A stretch of DNA of 64,000 bases from Puccinellia tenuiflora (GCA_012064385.1 QRDG01000473.1:3603965-3667964), one strand, 5' to 3'. Shown: positions 25,140 to 37,585, counted from the stretch's first letter. The notes: generated by a model not told the origin, from the sequence alone. Program-made: numbers and translations.

Positions 25140-25556
25140 GCAGTTCTTCTCTGTCTGGCGGTAGTACCGCTGTGGCAGCGGTAGTACCGCTCCTCCTGGA
25201 GTGGGACTACTAATGCTCAACGGCTACTACCCCTGGCGGTAGTACCGCGGAAGTACCGCTGTCTTCAGGCAGCGGTACTACCGCTGGTGGTACCGCCAGA
25301 GGTACCGCTAGACCCTTTTTGTGTACTGCCTATCCCTCCGGTACCCTGGCGGTAGCTGCCACGTTCTACCGTTGTGACCCTTAGATTTGAATCGAAGGGG
25401 TCCGGTGGTAGTACCGGCCGCCCACCGGTAGTACCGCTCGCCTGGAGTGCAGCGGTACCTCTCTGAGGTACCGTAGCAGCTGGGTGTTGTGGTACCCGGG
25501 GTACCGCCCGGATATCATCGGCGGTAGTACCGCTACTCCAGCGGTAGTACCGCTAT
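25140..25556. repeat. Cluster of GCGGTAGTACCGC palindromes in the element C LTR
   Basis: A dozen or so full or partial copies of the near-perfect palindrome GCGGTAGTACCGC and variants (GCGGTACTACCGC, GGTGGTACCGCC, GAGGTACCG), irregularly spaced, ending about 40 bp before the LTR TATA box. The same cluster is in the right LTR (about 35159-35559). The placement suggests protein-binding sites or structure in the promoter; this is inference. Confidence 0.85.
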
Positions 25557-25595
25557 GTGCGATTTCTGCACATAACGGCTAGTTTTTGGGGGAGG

Positions 25596-25605
25596 CTATA
25601 AATAG
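25596..25605 (+). promoter_or_regulatory. TATA box of the element C LTR
   Basis: CTATAAATAG in a GC-rich setting, about 1 kb before the LTR end. The copy in the 3' LTR is at 35600-35609 and could drive outward transcription into element A sequence. Confidence 0.65.
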
Positions 25606-26684
25606 CCCCCTTCTTCCCCCAAGTGAAAGCTGCTCGTTTTTCTAGCTCACTTGCTCTTCTCTCTCCTCCATTGTTGCTAACCTTGTGAGCTTGATTCCTC
25701 TCCATCCCTCCAATGATTCTTGCCCAAACTTAGGGATTCAAGAGAGGAGATCTAGATCTACCATTCCACCAATCAAAATCCCCTCTAAGTGAGGGAAACT
25801 TGTGGATCTAGATTTTGGGGTTGCTTTGTGTTCATCCTCTTTGTTCTTCCTCTCTTATTCCCTCCATAGCATTAGTTGCTTTGGTTGGAATTTGGGAGTG
25901 AAGGATTTGAGCACTTTGTGTGCTCTTGCCTTTTGTATTTGTTGCATCGGGTTGCTCCCTCCACGGTGATACGTGAAGATCGATGTTGAAGAGCTTGTTA
26001 CTCTTGGGTGCATTGTGTTCCCAAGAGCTTGTTGCCTCTTGGGTGCATTGTGTACCCTAGACGGTTGGAGGTGCCGCGAAGACTTCGAGTTGTGAAGCTT
26101 CGGCACGAGTTTGGGAGCCCCCAATTGAGTTGTGGGTGTGTGCCCCAAGAAGAAGTTGTAAAGGGCTCCGGAATCCGCCCCGAAGGATTCCGATAGTGGA
26201 AGGTGAACCAATCCCTTGGGTGAGGTTCATCGGAGAATAGGGTGAGGCCTTTGTGGCATCTTGAGTAGGCCTCTTGTGGCGAGCTCACACCCCTCCAACG
26301 AGACGTACTCCCTTAACAAGGAGGAACTCGGGAATACATCCTCGTCTCCGCGTGCCTCGGTTATTTCTATACCCGAGCTTTACTTATGCAATTTACTTTG
26401 TGATAGCCTTCGTGCTTGAAGTTCATATCTTGCTATCACCTTGTTGCTTTTATTGCTTAGCTTAAGTTGTTGGTGCACATAGGTGAACCTAGCATTTTAG
26501 GTTGTTGGCTTGTTAATTTAAACACATAGTTTTATTCCGCAATTATCAAGCCCCTAATTAGAAAAAGTTTTAATCGCCTATTCACCCCCCCCCCCTCTAG
26601 GCGACATCTCGGGCATTGTTTGTTCTTTCAATTGGTATCAGAGCCTCGTCTCTCTTGTTTGGCTTTACCGCCTAGAGAGTAAAG

Positions 26685-29026
26685 ATGTCGTCTAGGGATT
26701 TAGTGCACAATTCCTTGTTTAGATTTAATGGCACAAATTTTAATGTTTGGAAAACTCATATGCTTAATCATTTACGGGTCTTGGACCCCAATATTGAGCG
26801 TATCTTAGATATAGGTTTTTCTCCTCCAAAGGACTACGCAAGTACGACTTTAGAGGATGAGAAAAACTTATATCTAGATGCTCTAGCATCTAACGAGTTT
26901 TGCAAATTTGTGAGTGTTGTAGTTTTCGAGTCAATCATGCCTCTCCGGGATGTTCATGAGCTTTGGACCAAGCTACAAGATAAATATGGTTTGTCCAACT
27001 CTATTGAGGATGATTGTTCTTCCTCCACCTCCGGCCGTGACGAGCCCTCGTCTTCATCTACTTCACCAAAATGTGGTAAGCCACAATCCAATGTAATGGT
27101 GAGTAGTGATAGGTTTTGCAACCTTGATAGTGAGCTCATTATTGATGATCATTTATCTCGATCTTGTTGCAATGCTTTATCTTTGGACCTAAACACTCGT
27201 AGCACTATAAATGATTTACATGCTAGTGTTGATAGTCCTTGCATATCATCAAAAATTTGCTTGAATGAATCTCTTTATGATATGCTTGCTTTATCTTGTT
27301 GCCATGATGAAAATGCGTGTGTTCACTCTAACTCTTGCATTAATAATAATGTAGAGGAACCCCAATTTTCTATGCAACAAGATTTGAACTTGAGTAGTTC
27401 AAAAATCAATTATTCTTCATCTTTCACCTCTCATTGTCTCATGGCTAAATCTTTTTCTACTAATGACAATGATGATAATAGTGATAATGATAATAATGAT
27501 GAAGAAGTTGATATGAAAAAAATTAATGCCCTTCTTCAAAATAAAGGTCTAATGATTCTTAAAGCCCTACCTTCTAATGAAAGTGCTCAAGCTAACCTCT
27601 TTGAAATCATGAGCACTCTTATTGAGCGTGGGGAAACTATTGAGGCCTTGGAAGCAAGCCTTGAAGAAAAAGGTAAGATAGAAAGGGATGATGCTATGGA
27701 GAAAGCATCGTTAGAAGATGCTCTTGAGGAAGAGCAAGAGACTCGTGCTTCTCTTGAGGAGAAACTAAATTCTATCGAGGAGTCTCATAATGATATAATT
27801 GCTAAAATCATTAAAGAACGTGACCATGCTCATGCTAAATATAAAGTCACGAAAAATGAAAATGCTAGATTAAATGATGAGCTTGCCAAGTTATCTTCTT
27901 CTATTCCTAAAGTTAATGATGCTTGTGCTACTAACTCCACTTCTTGTGAAGCATCTATTATGAAGGAGAATGTTGAGCTAAGGGCTCAACTTGAGTTGCT
28001 AACTAGCAAGTATGAGAAGTTGGAAGCAAGTCATGAAAAGCTATCTAGCTCTAATGATAATCTTCTAGCATCCTATGGGAAGTTGGAAGAAATCATGAAA
28101 AGCTATCTAGCTCTAATGATGAACTTCTAGCATCCTATGCTTGTCTCAAGTTGGCTCATGAAGCCGTCACTACAAAGGTAACATCGTGTGAGCCTCATGT
28201 GGATAATAGCACAACCATAACAAAAAATGCTAAATTGCCATGTGCTAGTCCTAGTAGTTCATCCACTAAAAATGTAGATACCTCATGTGATGAATTACTT
28301 GCTTTGCCTTGTTGCTCTAACAATGATGCATCTACCTCCTCTAGTACTTGTGTTGTCACTAACCATGTAGAGAAAAGAGGAGAGTTCAAGGCCCAAGCCA
28401 CTTCTATGAAGAAAGGCTTGGAAAAGCGTCATGAAGGGAAGCGTGCATTTGACAACATGTTGAGCATGCAACAATCCCTCAATGACAAGAGTGGACTTGG
28501 ATTCAACTCCAACAACAAGATCAAGTCCAAGGTTGAGAAGAAGAAGAACGGCCAAGTTCAAATCAAGAATCCGGCCAAGATCACTTGCTTCAAGTGCAAG
28601 CTAGAAGGGCACCATGTTTGGGATTGCCCAATGAAGAAGAAGATGCCTCTTAGTGAGAAGCAACTAGGGAAGCGGCCTCTTGCTCAATCTCGTGCTCAAC
28701 CACGAGTTGAACAAAGGCCACCTCCCAAGAAGACTCAAGTTATTGCTCCTCAAGTTGAGGAGCCTATTAAGAAGAAGAAGAGTCGGTGTTGCTACCTTTG
28801 CCGTGGCAAAGGTCATTTTGCTTCTTCATGCACTAACGGTACCCCATCCAACCCTATCATAATTGATGATGTTTATTCTCTTGGGAAGGATAGAGTTGGC
28901 AATGTGTTTGCCAAGTATGTGGGAGCTCAAAGTGGTGGCAAGAAAAGCACCATTTGGGTTCCCAAACCTATTGTGACTAACCTCTTAGGACCCAACTCGG
29001 TTGGGGACCAACAAGCTCAAACTTGA
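26685..29026 (+). pseudogene. Element C gag with coiled coil and two zinc knuckles, one frameshift
   Basis: First frame 26685-28130 (481 aa): MSSRDLVHNSLFRFNGTNF start (Copia gag N-terminus, FNGTNFNVWK), a Ser/Asn/Asp-rich middle, then a long Glu/Lys coiled coil (about residues 300-480). Second frame from about 28092 to 29026 carries zinc knuckles CFKCKLEGHHVWDC and CYLCRGKGHFASSC. The break lies in an imperfect tandem repeat: the 51-bp unit (AAGTTGGAAGCAAGTCATG...) at about 28015 recurs at 28080 lacking one base (GAAGAAATCATG), which shifts frame and stops at 28128. A single-base error or slippage explains it. No protease or pol follows. Confidence 0.85.
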
Positions 29027-29312
29027 TCAATAGGTGTCAGTGGAGGACATTGGTGACTTGGCTATTTTTGAAGAATTAAGGGATCTTCATGGTTTTATTT
29101 CCCAAGCCAAGTCAATTGGAGGATCACATATCTATCTCATATCCAATGCTTCCTCCTTGCGGTAACATGTATTTAACTCATATATACATTGAAAGTTGCT
29201 TGCTCCCTTGCATGTGTTAGTTTTGTTCCTAGCATGTGCTTATATATGATATGCTTCTTTTCTACTAGTCTTGTTACTCAAGGTTGTGTATGTTAGTTGT
29301 GTATCATGTATG
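29027..29312 (+). other. Element C spacer, left part
   Basis: A/T-rich non-coding sequence after the gag stop, up to the left TSD of transposon D. Confidence 0.6.
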
Positions 29313-30995
29313 GAGTGTGGCGATATGGAGGCCGGGCTACATGTAGCCCGGTATCCTGGCCACCAAATTGACGTTTGAGATCTGAGCCAAAAGCTGTTTC
29401 GTGCCAATACGGGCCTGAATACTAAAATTAAGTGTTGGGTCAGCGTATAGACTTGGCCCATCAAGCTGACAATAACATGTGCCAAATTTCCATGGCTCAG
29501 CTGCTCAGGTCACACACGTACGAGACTCATTCTCTCTCTTCTATATCGCTGTCGCCTACTATCCCCACCTCAGCTCTCTGCCTCTCCATGTAAAGAAAAC
29601 TCACTGTCTCTCTCTCATGGCGGCGCACGACCATGGCGATGGATACCGGCGACGAGGAGGTAGGCGGCCTGATCTGCTTTATTTAGGTCTTCGTCCCCAC
29701 ACCTACTGAATCCCCATTTTTTTTTGAATCAACAAACAGATCTAGTAACGGAAAGCATGCGGGGCGCAGGATCTTGCTGTGGCGAGGTCTTCATCTTCGC
29801 CCTTGTACTCCCTGGCCAGATCAATCTGCGCCAGGTGTTGTGATGGACGAATCCGCCGACTTCGCGTGATGGTCGTCATCTTCTTTCCAGTGATCCGTGA
29901 CCTCAACTTGGACTCGATTTATTTTGGCTCGACGGCATCGAGGTCATCGCAGAGTCATCGTCCTCGCGCACGATTGGATACGTCCGGCGCCGCCACTGGA
30001 TAGGCTAGCTGTTGCAGAATTTAACCTCAATGAAATCTCTGCCGCGGCCATGTCTCGGACGCAAGCGAGTTCGTAAGTTGTGCCTATTTTGCTGAGTCTT
30101 CAAAATTGTATTTGAAATACAAAAATATTCTTCCTTTTGTTTTGATCTAATTGAATTTGTTCAAGATTCACAACGTGATTGAACACCATTTTCTGATTTG
30201 ATTATATGATGATATTTTTTCTTGTTGGTGCCTTGGTGGTATTTTTTCAGAAACAAAAGTTAACCACTAGTGAGATTCGGTTCTAGCTTGTTGAGCATGG
30301 ATTGCCCTCCAAATAATTTTTTTATTGCAGTAATTAGAGTGTAAAGCTGAACTGCTGAAGTACTACGTATTTTGTATCTGGTCTTATACATTGGGTGTAC
30401 ATTTTTTGAGAAATCAGATGTTCATTTCGTGTTGATAAATCTGCAATTTGATGTTAAGATCGTTTTGGCAATTTAATGTTCAGTTCGTTGATAGTAAATC
30501 GGTATCTTCTGTGGACAATTGTGTTCTGTTGAATACAATCAATAAGTATTTATTGTTTATCCCCGATGGACAGAGATTTCTTTTTCGTCAATATGTGATG
30601 ATTTGCACTAATGTTAACGTTGAAGAAAATCTGCTAAGACTAGTACCTTTTGAGGTAAATCATAAGAACTAGTGCTAATTGCAGCACTAATCTTAACACC
30701 CTTGTATCATAATGTGCATCACATATTTCAGGTGTTGTTTAAAGTTCAGTATTGCGGTAAAATGAGAGAGAGACACACCGTCATGCACATGCATTGATGA
30801 TAAAATGCTGCCCCCAGTAAGGCCACGTGAATGGGCAGTGATCTGACATGTGCCACTGCCCGATTTTCCAGGAAATAAAAAATTCGACATACATGTTGAA
30901 TACGCCACCAAAGTACACCTGTTCACCAATCGCTAAGCACACGGACAGGCCAGATAAAGAGCTACATGTAGCTCGGCCTCCGTTTGGACTTTTCG
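29313..30995. mobile_element. DNA transposon D, Mutator-like by TSD, with GC-rich gene-like interior
   Basis: A perfect 10-bp direct repeat ATCATGTATG flanks the element (29303-29312 and 30996-31005). Exactly 14 bp inside each flank begins an inverted repeat: GGAGGCCGGGCTACATGTAGC on the left (29327) and GGAGGCCGAGCTACATGTAGC on the reverse of the right (ending 30981). TSD length and the gene-like content fit a Mutator-like non-autonomous element. Within it, 29540-30000 has a CT-rich leader, then an ATGGCGGCGC start at 29617 and GC-rich sequence, like a grass gene first exon and thus possibly captured. No transposase is seen. Confidence 0.68.
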
Positions 30996-31005
30996 ATCAT
31001 GTATG

Positions 31006-34000
31006 TGTAATTTGTGTGTTGAGCTTTTTAAATCTTGTGTGGATTTCATTTGGCTCTTTGAGTTATTAATGGACTATCCCATTTTGGGGGAGTGATGTGC
31101 TTTGTGCACTTCACAAACCTAAAAATGTGAGTACATGAAGGACACCACCTAGTATTGATATTTCAATATTATCTAGCTACTATGTGGTATGTCATATTCA
31201 TGAGAAATTCAAATTCTACAATGTCCATTAATTTCTCTAGTTGGTTTTATTTGCCTCTTGTTTAAAATTAAAATGAATCATCACATTATGGGGGAGTAAT
31301 AAGCTATGTACATATTACGATCCCATAAAAATGTGAACATTTGAGGTTTGCCACTTAGAGTTGATATTGCAAATTATCTTTCTCCTATGTGGCATGTTTG
31401 CTCGAACAAGTTCTAATTTCCTTTGGTTATCTTTTGGCTCTTGTTTGCATGGGCTTGCTTGGTGTGGTTTTTCTCTAATATGCATTTCCATATATTATGT
31501 GAGAAACCATTTATTTACTTTTATTCTAACCATGGCTTTGCCGGTTGGTTCGAATAATTGAAACTACCAATAAACCTGTCGGAAAAAAATGGTGTTTTAA
31601 TTCATATCTTTTGCCATTTGCTAGTTTGCGGTGAAGTTGGTATTGTACATCATTCCTTTATACCACCGAGAAATATCTCTATATACTCCTTGTCCATGAC
31701 AAGTGACACTAGTAATTGTGGTGGATTTTGTAGACCATCTTTACATTGGCTCTTGCGTTGATTTGCTTTATCCTTTGCCTTCCTTGCCTTTTGAATGGAT
31801 CCTAGTTTTCAATTGGTAGTGTTTAGTGTTGGTATAAAATATGGAGAGTAATGATCCCTTGTGCATGCATTTTGTATTCAAATGCAAATATCAAAGATAA
31901 TGCATGAATATTGGGGGAGCATTCCTTTTTATTTAGAACACTAACCTATCTATCAATTTTTTATCCTTTCAATTGGCATTTGTTTCTTTATCTTGTGTTG
32001 GTACCTTCAATTGGTATTAATTGGAATTTAATATATTCTCTTAGATATTTATTCCAATTGATATTTATTGTGGGAGTCTTGATACCTGTTGCCTTTATTT
32101 TAACTTTACTTGATTTCGGTCAAGTATCATCCTCTTCTTGGTATCTTTTCTCCTAGTTGATATTTTTTGTTTTAATTGGTATCTTTTTTTCAATTGGTAT
32201 CTTATCGATCATTTGTTGTGTTGATTTGATTTCTTTTGATATCACACTTCATGTGTTGATGTGTTTTGGAATCAATCATTTGTTGATTTGATTTTTCCTC
32301 AATCTTGTGTTGATTTGGAGTTTGATATAATTTGGACAACCTTTAGTGTCACACTCTTGTGTGCTCTCCTCTTGGTTTACTTGGTGTTTTGTCCAAATTG
32401 TATCCCATTTGGATTTTGAAAGGCTTTGTATGTATATCCTTTAACATTTATATTATATGGCATGCTAGTCCTTTTAGTTCCAATATATAGGGGATACTCC
32501 ACCGAATACTAAATCGGCTAAGATGTGCATGAAATTCAATTTCATATCTATATGCACATATTTATGTGGAGTGTTTCCTATATATTGTAGTTTATCTAAC
32601 TACTATGGGACCCAATGAGTTTGGGAACCATTTTGTACTCTAATTGTGTTTTAGGTACAATGGAGATGCATTGGATGCTTGCCTCATTCATAAGGAAGGT
32701 GTTCTCACCGTGTGATTGTCGGAGTCAAGCTTTGATGACAAACCAACTCTCATCATCTTCATCACCAATGTCATCTCGGTAACAAGTATCTACCCATGCA
32801 TACTTTTCTAGTTCCAACCTTGTGTAGGTTGCCTCTTGGCATGAATGCGTTTATATGCAATTGTTGTGGTTTTGGCCTTTTTCCTTCACTTAATATATCT
32901 TTGTGATATGTGTGATGAATTTGCAAAAACCTTTTCTTCAATTGATATTATTTCCTTGTGATACTTGTTGCCTAACTCAAAGCATCTCCACTATCTCTTG
33001 TTCCCTTAGTGATATGTGTGATGCATTTGATATATTTGAAGTTCATTTATATACAATGAGATAAATTTGAGCTATGTGCTATGCTTTTATGCAATAATCT
33101 CATGTGTATATTTATGACTTCCTTTTGGATACCTTGTTATCTTTTTCCCGGACCATTTCGTATGTATATGTTTCTTTGCGGATGTATATCTTCAATGGTT
33201 TGTCTAATAAGAAACCTATACATATGAGAGAGGTCATCTTTTAGTTGGTATCCTATTTCCTCGAGCCACCTTGTTTTTCATCTATAATTCTTTGGCGGTT
33301 CCAAATTTGTCTCATGAGTGCTTGTCTTATTGTTTATTGGTATCTTTGCACACTCATGTATTTCTTGAAGATCTTTTACTTCATGCCTACCATGGTGAGC
33401 ATGTTGATTTTTATTTGACTAAATGCTCTCACTAGCTTTTGGCATTTTCAATTGGTTTTAGTTTCCAATTGGTATCCCTAAGCTTGTGAATATATTTCTT
33501 TAAAAGATCTCTTTATCTCGGTTGGGCCTATCTTATGTTGAATTTTTGAAAATTGGTATCTTTTTATGGCTCAACCACACCTTTTTGGTGCAAGTGCTAT
33601 GATTTGCTTTTTGCATTATGCACTCTTGCACTAGTTGCGTGTTCTAGATGATTTTGGGGGAGTGAGGATGCCATATTTATGCACTCCTCATTTGTGCATG
33701 ATCATTGGGGAACTTCTCCATTTTATTTGGAACTCTTGCTTTGGATCTTTTTGATTACTTTCCTCCTTTGTGGAGATGTTTAAAATGATTTCATCCTTTT
33801 GCAATCTTTGGATCCTCAATATAGTTTGATTTCCTCTAATTATTCGTAAATGAATAAGTGCAATTGATTTCACTCATATCTTGAGTAATGCACACCTTTA
33901 TGGAGGAACTCATATTATATTGGCTCTCTAAATTTTTCTTCCCATTTCGGCAATCGATGCCAATGGGGGAGAAGTTTAGAGGGTTTAAGGGAATTTGGGT

Positions 34001-34118
34001 TTTATGCTTTTGTTGCATTTGCCTTTAATGCGCTTTGCATTCTTGCTTGTTTGTCATGCAAGGATGCTTTATTCATTATATAAACCCTCTTAAACGGGAT
34101 TGTCATCAATTACCAAAA
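31006..34118 (+). other. Element C spacer, right part
   Basis: About 3.1 kb of T-rich, non-coding DNA with no pol motif on either strand. It is studded with ATTGGTATC / TTGGTATCT words (at least eight between about 32.0 and 33.6 kb) and with GGGGGAGT words (31.09, 31.29, 33.66, 33.97 kb) that resemble the polypurine tract. Confidence 0.65.
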
Positions 34119-34128
34119 TGGGGGAGAT

Positions 34129-36630
34129 TGAAAGTGCATGGTTGATCCCATGCATGGTTTTGGTAATTAATGACAATCTCTATGGACTAATATTTGCATT
34201 GAGCTATATTTGTAGGTGTCCATTAGCTTGCTTGTCTCCATGTGTTGGAGTCAAGGTCTTGCTTGTTCTCCATGTGTTGGAGTCAAGGTTAAGGGAAGGA
34301 GATCATTTGTTGATCAAGGCCAAGGTGTTCGTCATCGAGAGAAAGGCCAAGTGAAGATATGCCGAAGAGAGAGTCTCCCATCTTGGTGTATGGGGGAGCA
34401 TCAAGTGAATCTTCACCAAAGCGCAATCGAGGAAGGTGGTGCATCTTGAGGAGATGAAGATCATCCTCATCGACCTCAAGTGGATTAATACGCAAGGCAA
34501 AGGTATGATCTTGATAGGGCTTTTATTTTACCGGTCTCATGATGTTAGTTGAGAGATCGGGTTATAGGATAGATAGCCGTACTATCAAGAGGGGCTCTCG
34601 ACCGAGTATCGTGATCGTATCGTTCGTGGAGAGCTCAAACCTTTGCATCCATGCAATCATCTTTATTGGTTCTTATTTGGCTTTTATCCATGTGAGAATT
34701 TAGAGCTTGTGTTCATCTCCATACCAAGCTCTAGTTCATCAAAAACGGATCTCATGAATATCTTCTTGCGTTTTTGATATCGGAGGTTTTACCGGTTTGT
34801 CTCTTCTACGAGAGGTCAAACTCTCTACTTATGTTTTTCTCCTCACATGATAGACTATGATGTGTATGTGCATGATCTTGTAGGGCTTGTGACTATCTTC
34901 GAAACAAGCCCAAGATCATTGAAAACGGAGTCTTGATGAAAAGCTTGTGCGTTTTCGGTGTTGGAGATTTTGCCGGTTCATCCGCTTGGAAAGGTCTCAC
35001 CTTTCCAACCCTTTGCACAATCTCCCTTGCTTGTTTCAATATTTTGACTTTTTGTAGTCTTATTCTTGTCGTCCTCTTTACAACAAAATTGGATTCACTC
35101 GATTCGGAGCTTCCACGCAAAAGTTATTCAGTTTCAGGCTTCTGCAGTTCTTCTCTGTCTGGCGGTAGTACCGCTGTGGCAGCGGTAGTACCGCTCCTCC
35201 TGGAGTGGGACTACTAATGCTCAACGGCTACTACCCCTGGCGGTAGTACCGCGGAAGTACCGCTGTCTTCAGGCAGCGGTACTACCGCTGGTGGTACCGC
35301 CAGAGGTACCGCTAGACCCTTTTTGTGTACTGCCTATCCCTCCGGTACCCTGGCGGTAGCTGCCACGTTCTACCGTTGTGACCCTTAGATTTGAATCGAA
35401 GGGGTCCGGCGGTAGTACCGGCCGCCCACCGGTAGTACCGCTCGCCTGGAGTGCAGCGGTACCTCTCTGAGGTACCGTAGCAGCTGGGTGTTGTGGTACC
35501 CGGGGTACCGCCCGGATATCATCGGCGGTAGTACCGCTACTCCAGCGGTAGTACCGCTATGTGCGATTTCTGCACATAACGGCTAGTTTTTGGGGGAGGC
35601 TATAAATAGCCCCCTTCTTCCCCCAAGTGAAAGTTGCTCGTTTTTCTAGCTCACTTGCTCTTCTCTCTCCTCCATTGTTGCTAACCTTGTGAGCTTGATT
35701 CCTCTCCATCCCTCCAATGATTCTTGCCCAAACTTAGGGATTCAAGAGAGGAGATCTAGATCTACCATTCCACCAATCAAAATCCCCTCTAAGTGAGGGA
35801 AACTTGTGGATCTAGATTTTGGGGTTGCTTTGTGTTCATCCTCTTTGTTCTTCCTCTCTTATTCCCTCCATAGCATTAGTTGCTTTGGTTGGAATTTGGG
35901 AGTGAAGGATTTGAGCACTTTGTGTGCTCTTGCCTTTTGCATTTGTTGCATCGGGTTGCTCCCTCCACGGTGATACGTGAAGATCGATGTTGAAGAGCCT
36001 GTTACTCTTGGGTGCATTGTGTTCCCAAGAGCTTGTTGCCTCTTGGGTGCATTGTGTACCCTAGACGGTTGGAGGTGCCGCGAAGACTTCGAGTTGTGAA
36101 GCTTCGGCACGAGTTTGGGAGCCCCCAATTGAGTTGTGGGTGTGTGCCCCAAGAAGAAGTTGTAAAGGGCTCCGGAATCCGCCCCGAAGGATTCCGATAG
36201 TGGAAGGTGAACCAATCCCTTGGGTGAGGTTCATCGGAGAATAGGGTGAGGCCTTTGTGGCATCTTGAGTAGGCCTCTTGTGGCGAGCTCACACCCCTCC
36301 AACGAGACGTACTCCCTTAACAAGGAGGAACTCGGGAATACATCCTCGTCTCCGCGTGCCTCGGTTATTTCTATACCCGAGCTTTACTTATGCAATTTAC
36401 TTTGTGATAGCCTTCGTGCTTGAAGTTCATATCTTGCTATCACCTTGTTGCTTTTATTGCTTAGCTTAAGTTGTTGGTGCACATAGGTGAACCTAGCATT
36501 TTAGGTTGTTGGCTTGTTAATTTAAACACATAGTTTTATTCTGCAATTATCAAGCCCCTAATTAGAAAAAGTTTTAATCGCCTATTCACCCCCCCTCTAG
36601 GCGACATCTCGGGCATTGTTTGTTCTTTCA
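34129..36630 (+). repeat. Element C 3' LTR
   Basis: Same ends as the 5' LTR, including the palindrome cluster and TATA box. It is followed at 36631-36647 by a run of 17 C, the right-hand target site in element A. Confidence 0.93.
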
Positions 36631-36647
36631 CCCCCCCCCCCCCCCCC

Positions 36648-37545
36648 GATCCGTACGGAACGCCTTCAGCTTTGCTTCTGCTTCAACCTCCGCTGCAATT
36701 TTAATTCTCTTGAACGCATCAAGAGCTTGATCCTTGGTTTTAATCAATACAATCCACATGTACCTGCAGAAATCATCAACAACTAGTAGAAAGTACTTGT
36801 TTTCTGCTGGAATCGCGGGTGTGATTGGTCCACACAAATCACCGTGTACGAGTTCTAATACTTTATTTGCTCTAAATATGGCTTCTCGAGGAAACGGTGC
36901 TCTTCTTTGCTTTCCGATGAGACACCTGTCGCACACCTGCTGTGCATGATCTACACTTGGTAGTCCTCTCACCATGTCCTTCTGCCCAAGTTGGCGTAAT
37001 GCATGAAAGTTTAAGTGCCCGTAACGAGCATGCCACCTCCATGCCACTTCCTGCATGCTAGCCATGAGACAAATTGGGTCTGCATGATCAATGTCAAGAA
37101 TATACATCCTGTTTCTTGACCTTTTTACTTTCATTAGCAAGTTCCTCCACCCCCACAAATATCCATCTTCTAGCACAATCTTGCACCCACTCTCTTCAAG
37201 CTGACCAAGACTAATGATGTTGCTCTTGAGCTTGGGTATGTAGTACACATCGGATAACACCTTATGATGGCCACGGCTTGAAACAAACAAGACTGTACCT
37301 CGCCCTGCAATCTCCACTGTCGTGCCATCTCTGAAGCGTACTGTTCCTCCTACCATGGTGTATAGCTCGACAAACTGAGCTTTATCCCCGGTCATATGAT
37401 TACTGGCGCCGGTATCCAAGTACCAAATGCTGCTACCGGCCTGCCCCCTCTTCCTGTCATGGAGGTACACTTTCTCTTCAACAAGAGTGACCGTTTCAGC
37501 AATTTGCGCCCCTTGGAGGTGACTCCCCCTCCTCCTGCAGTTCAC
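36648..37545 (-). pseudogene. Element A protease and integrase N-terminal half
   Basis: Read from 37545 downwards: aspartic protease motif YLDTGASNHM, ILDIDHAD region, GAG-pre-integrase zinc site (WHARYGHLNFHAL ... CDRCLIGK), then integrase core HGDLCGPI and VVDDFCRYMW, ending at FRTDRGG where element C is inserted. It lies in a different frame from gag, so a frameshift near 37.54 kb separates the two in addition to the gag stop. Confidence 0.9.
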
Positions 37546-37585
37546 ACACTTCTAGCATCATCAGATCAGCTGGTTCATCACCCTT

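Larger units (their letters stand above)
24120..26630 (+). repeat. Element C 5' LTR
   Basis: Begins TGAAAGTGCATGG and ends GTTCTTTCA. Nearly identical to 34129-36630; the main difference is a short divergent block around 24345-24420. It contains the palindrome cluster (25157-25556), a TATA box (25596-25605) and a run of 13 C (about 26584-26596). Confidence 0.93.
24120..36630 (+). mobile_element. Large non-autonomous LTR element C (gag only, LARD-like)
   Basis: About 2.5-kb LTRs at 24120-26630 and 34129-36630. Primer site ATTGGTATCAGAGCC follows the left LTR (26631-26645); polypurine tract ATGGGGGAGAT precedes the right LTR (34119-34128). It inserted in a run of C (element A integrase glycine codons), so the TSD is a stretch of C (24115-24119; 36631 onward). 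The interior holds a large two-knuckle gag with one frameshift, then about 5 kb without pol, partly occupied by DNA transposon D. The gag type suggests a relative of the large-gag Copia (SIRE/Maximus) lineage. Confidence 0.92.

Noticed and set aside
25140..25556. CRISPR-like repeat array
   Set aside because: Repeats are palindromic, irregularly spaced and degenerate, in a eukaryotic LTR; not CRISPR.
25855..26465. Pairs of open frames at 25.8-26.5 kb repeated at 35.8-36.5 kb
   Set aside because: Duplicate because they lie in the two LTRs of element C; no coding signature.
26631..26645. Methionine tRNA-like sequence TGGTATCAGAGC (also at 21.3, 38.56, 55.16 kb)
   Set aside because: Each sits immediately inside an LTR and is a retrotransposon primer-binding site, not a tRNA gene. 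No tRNA gene was recognised in the window.
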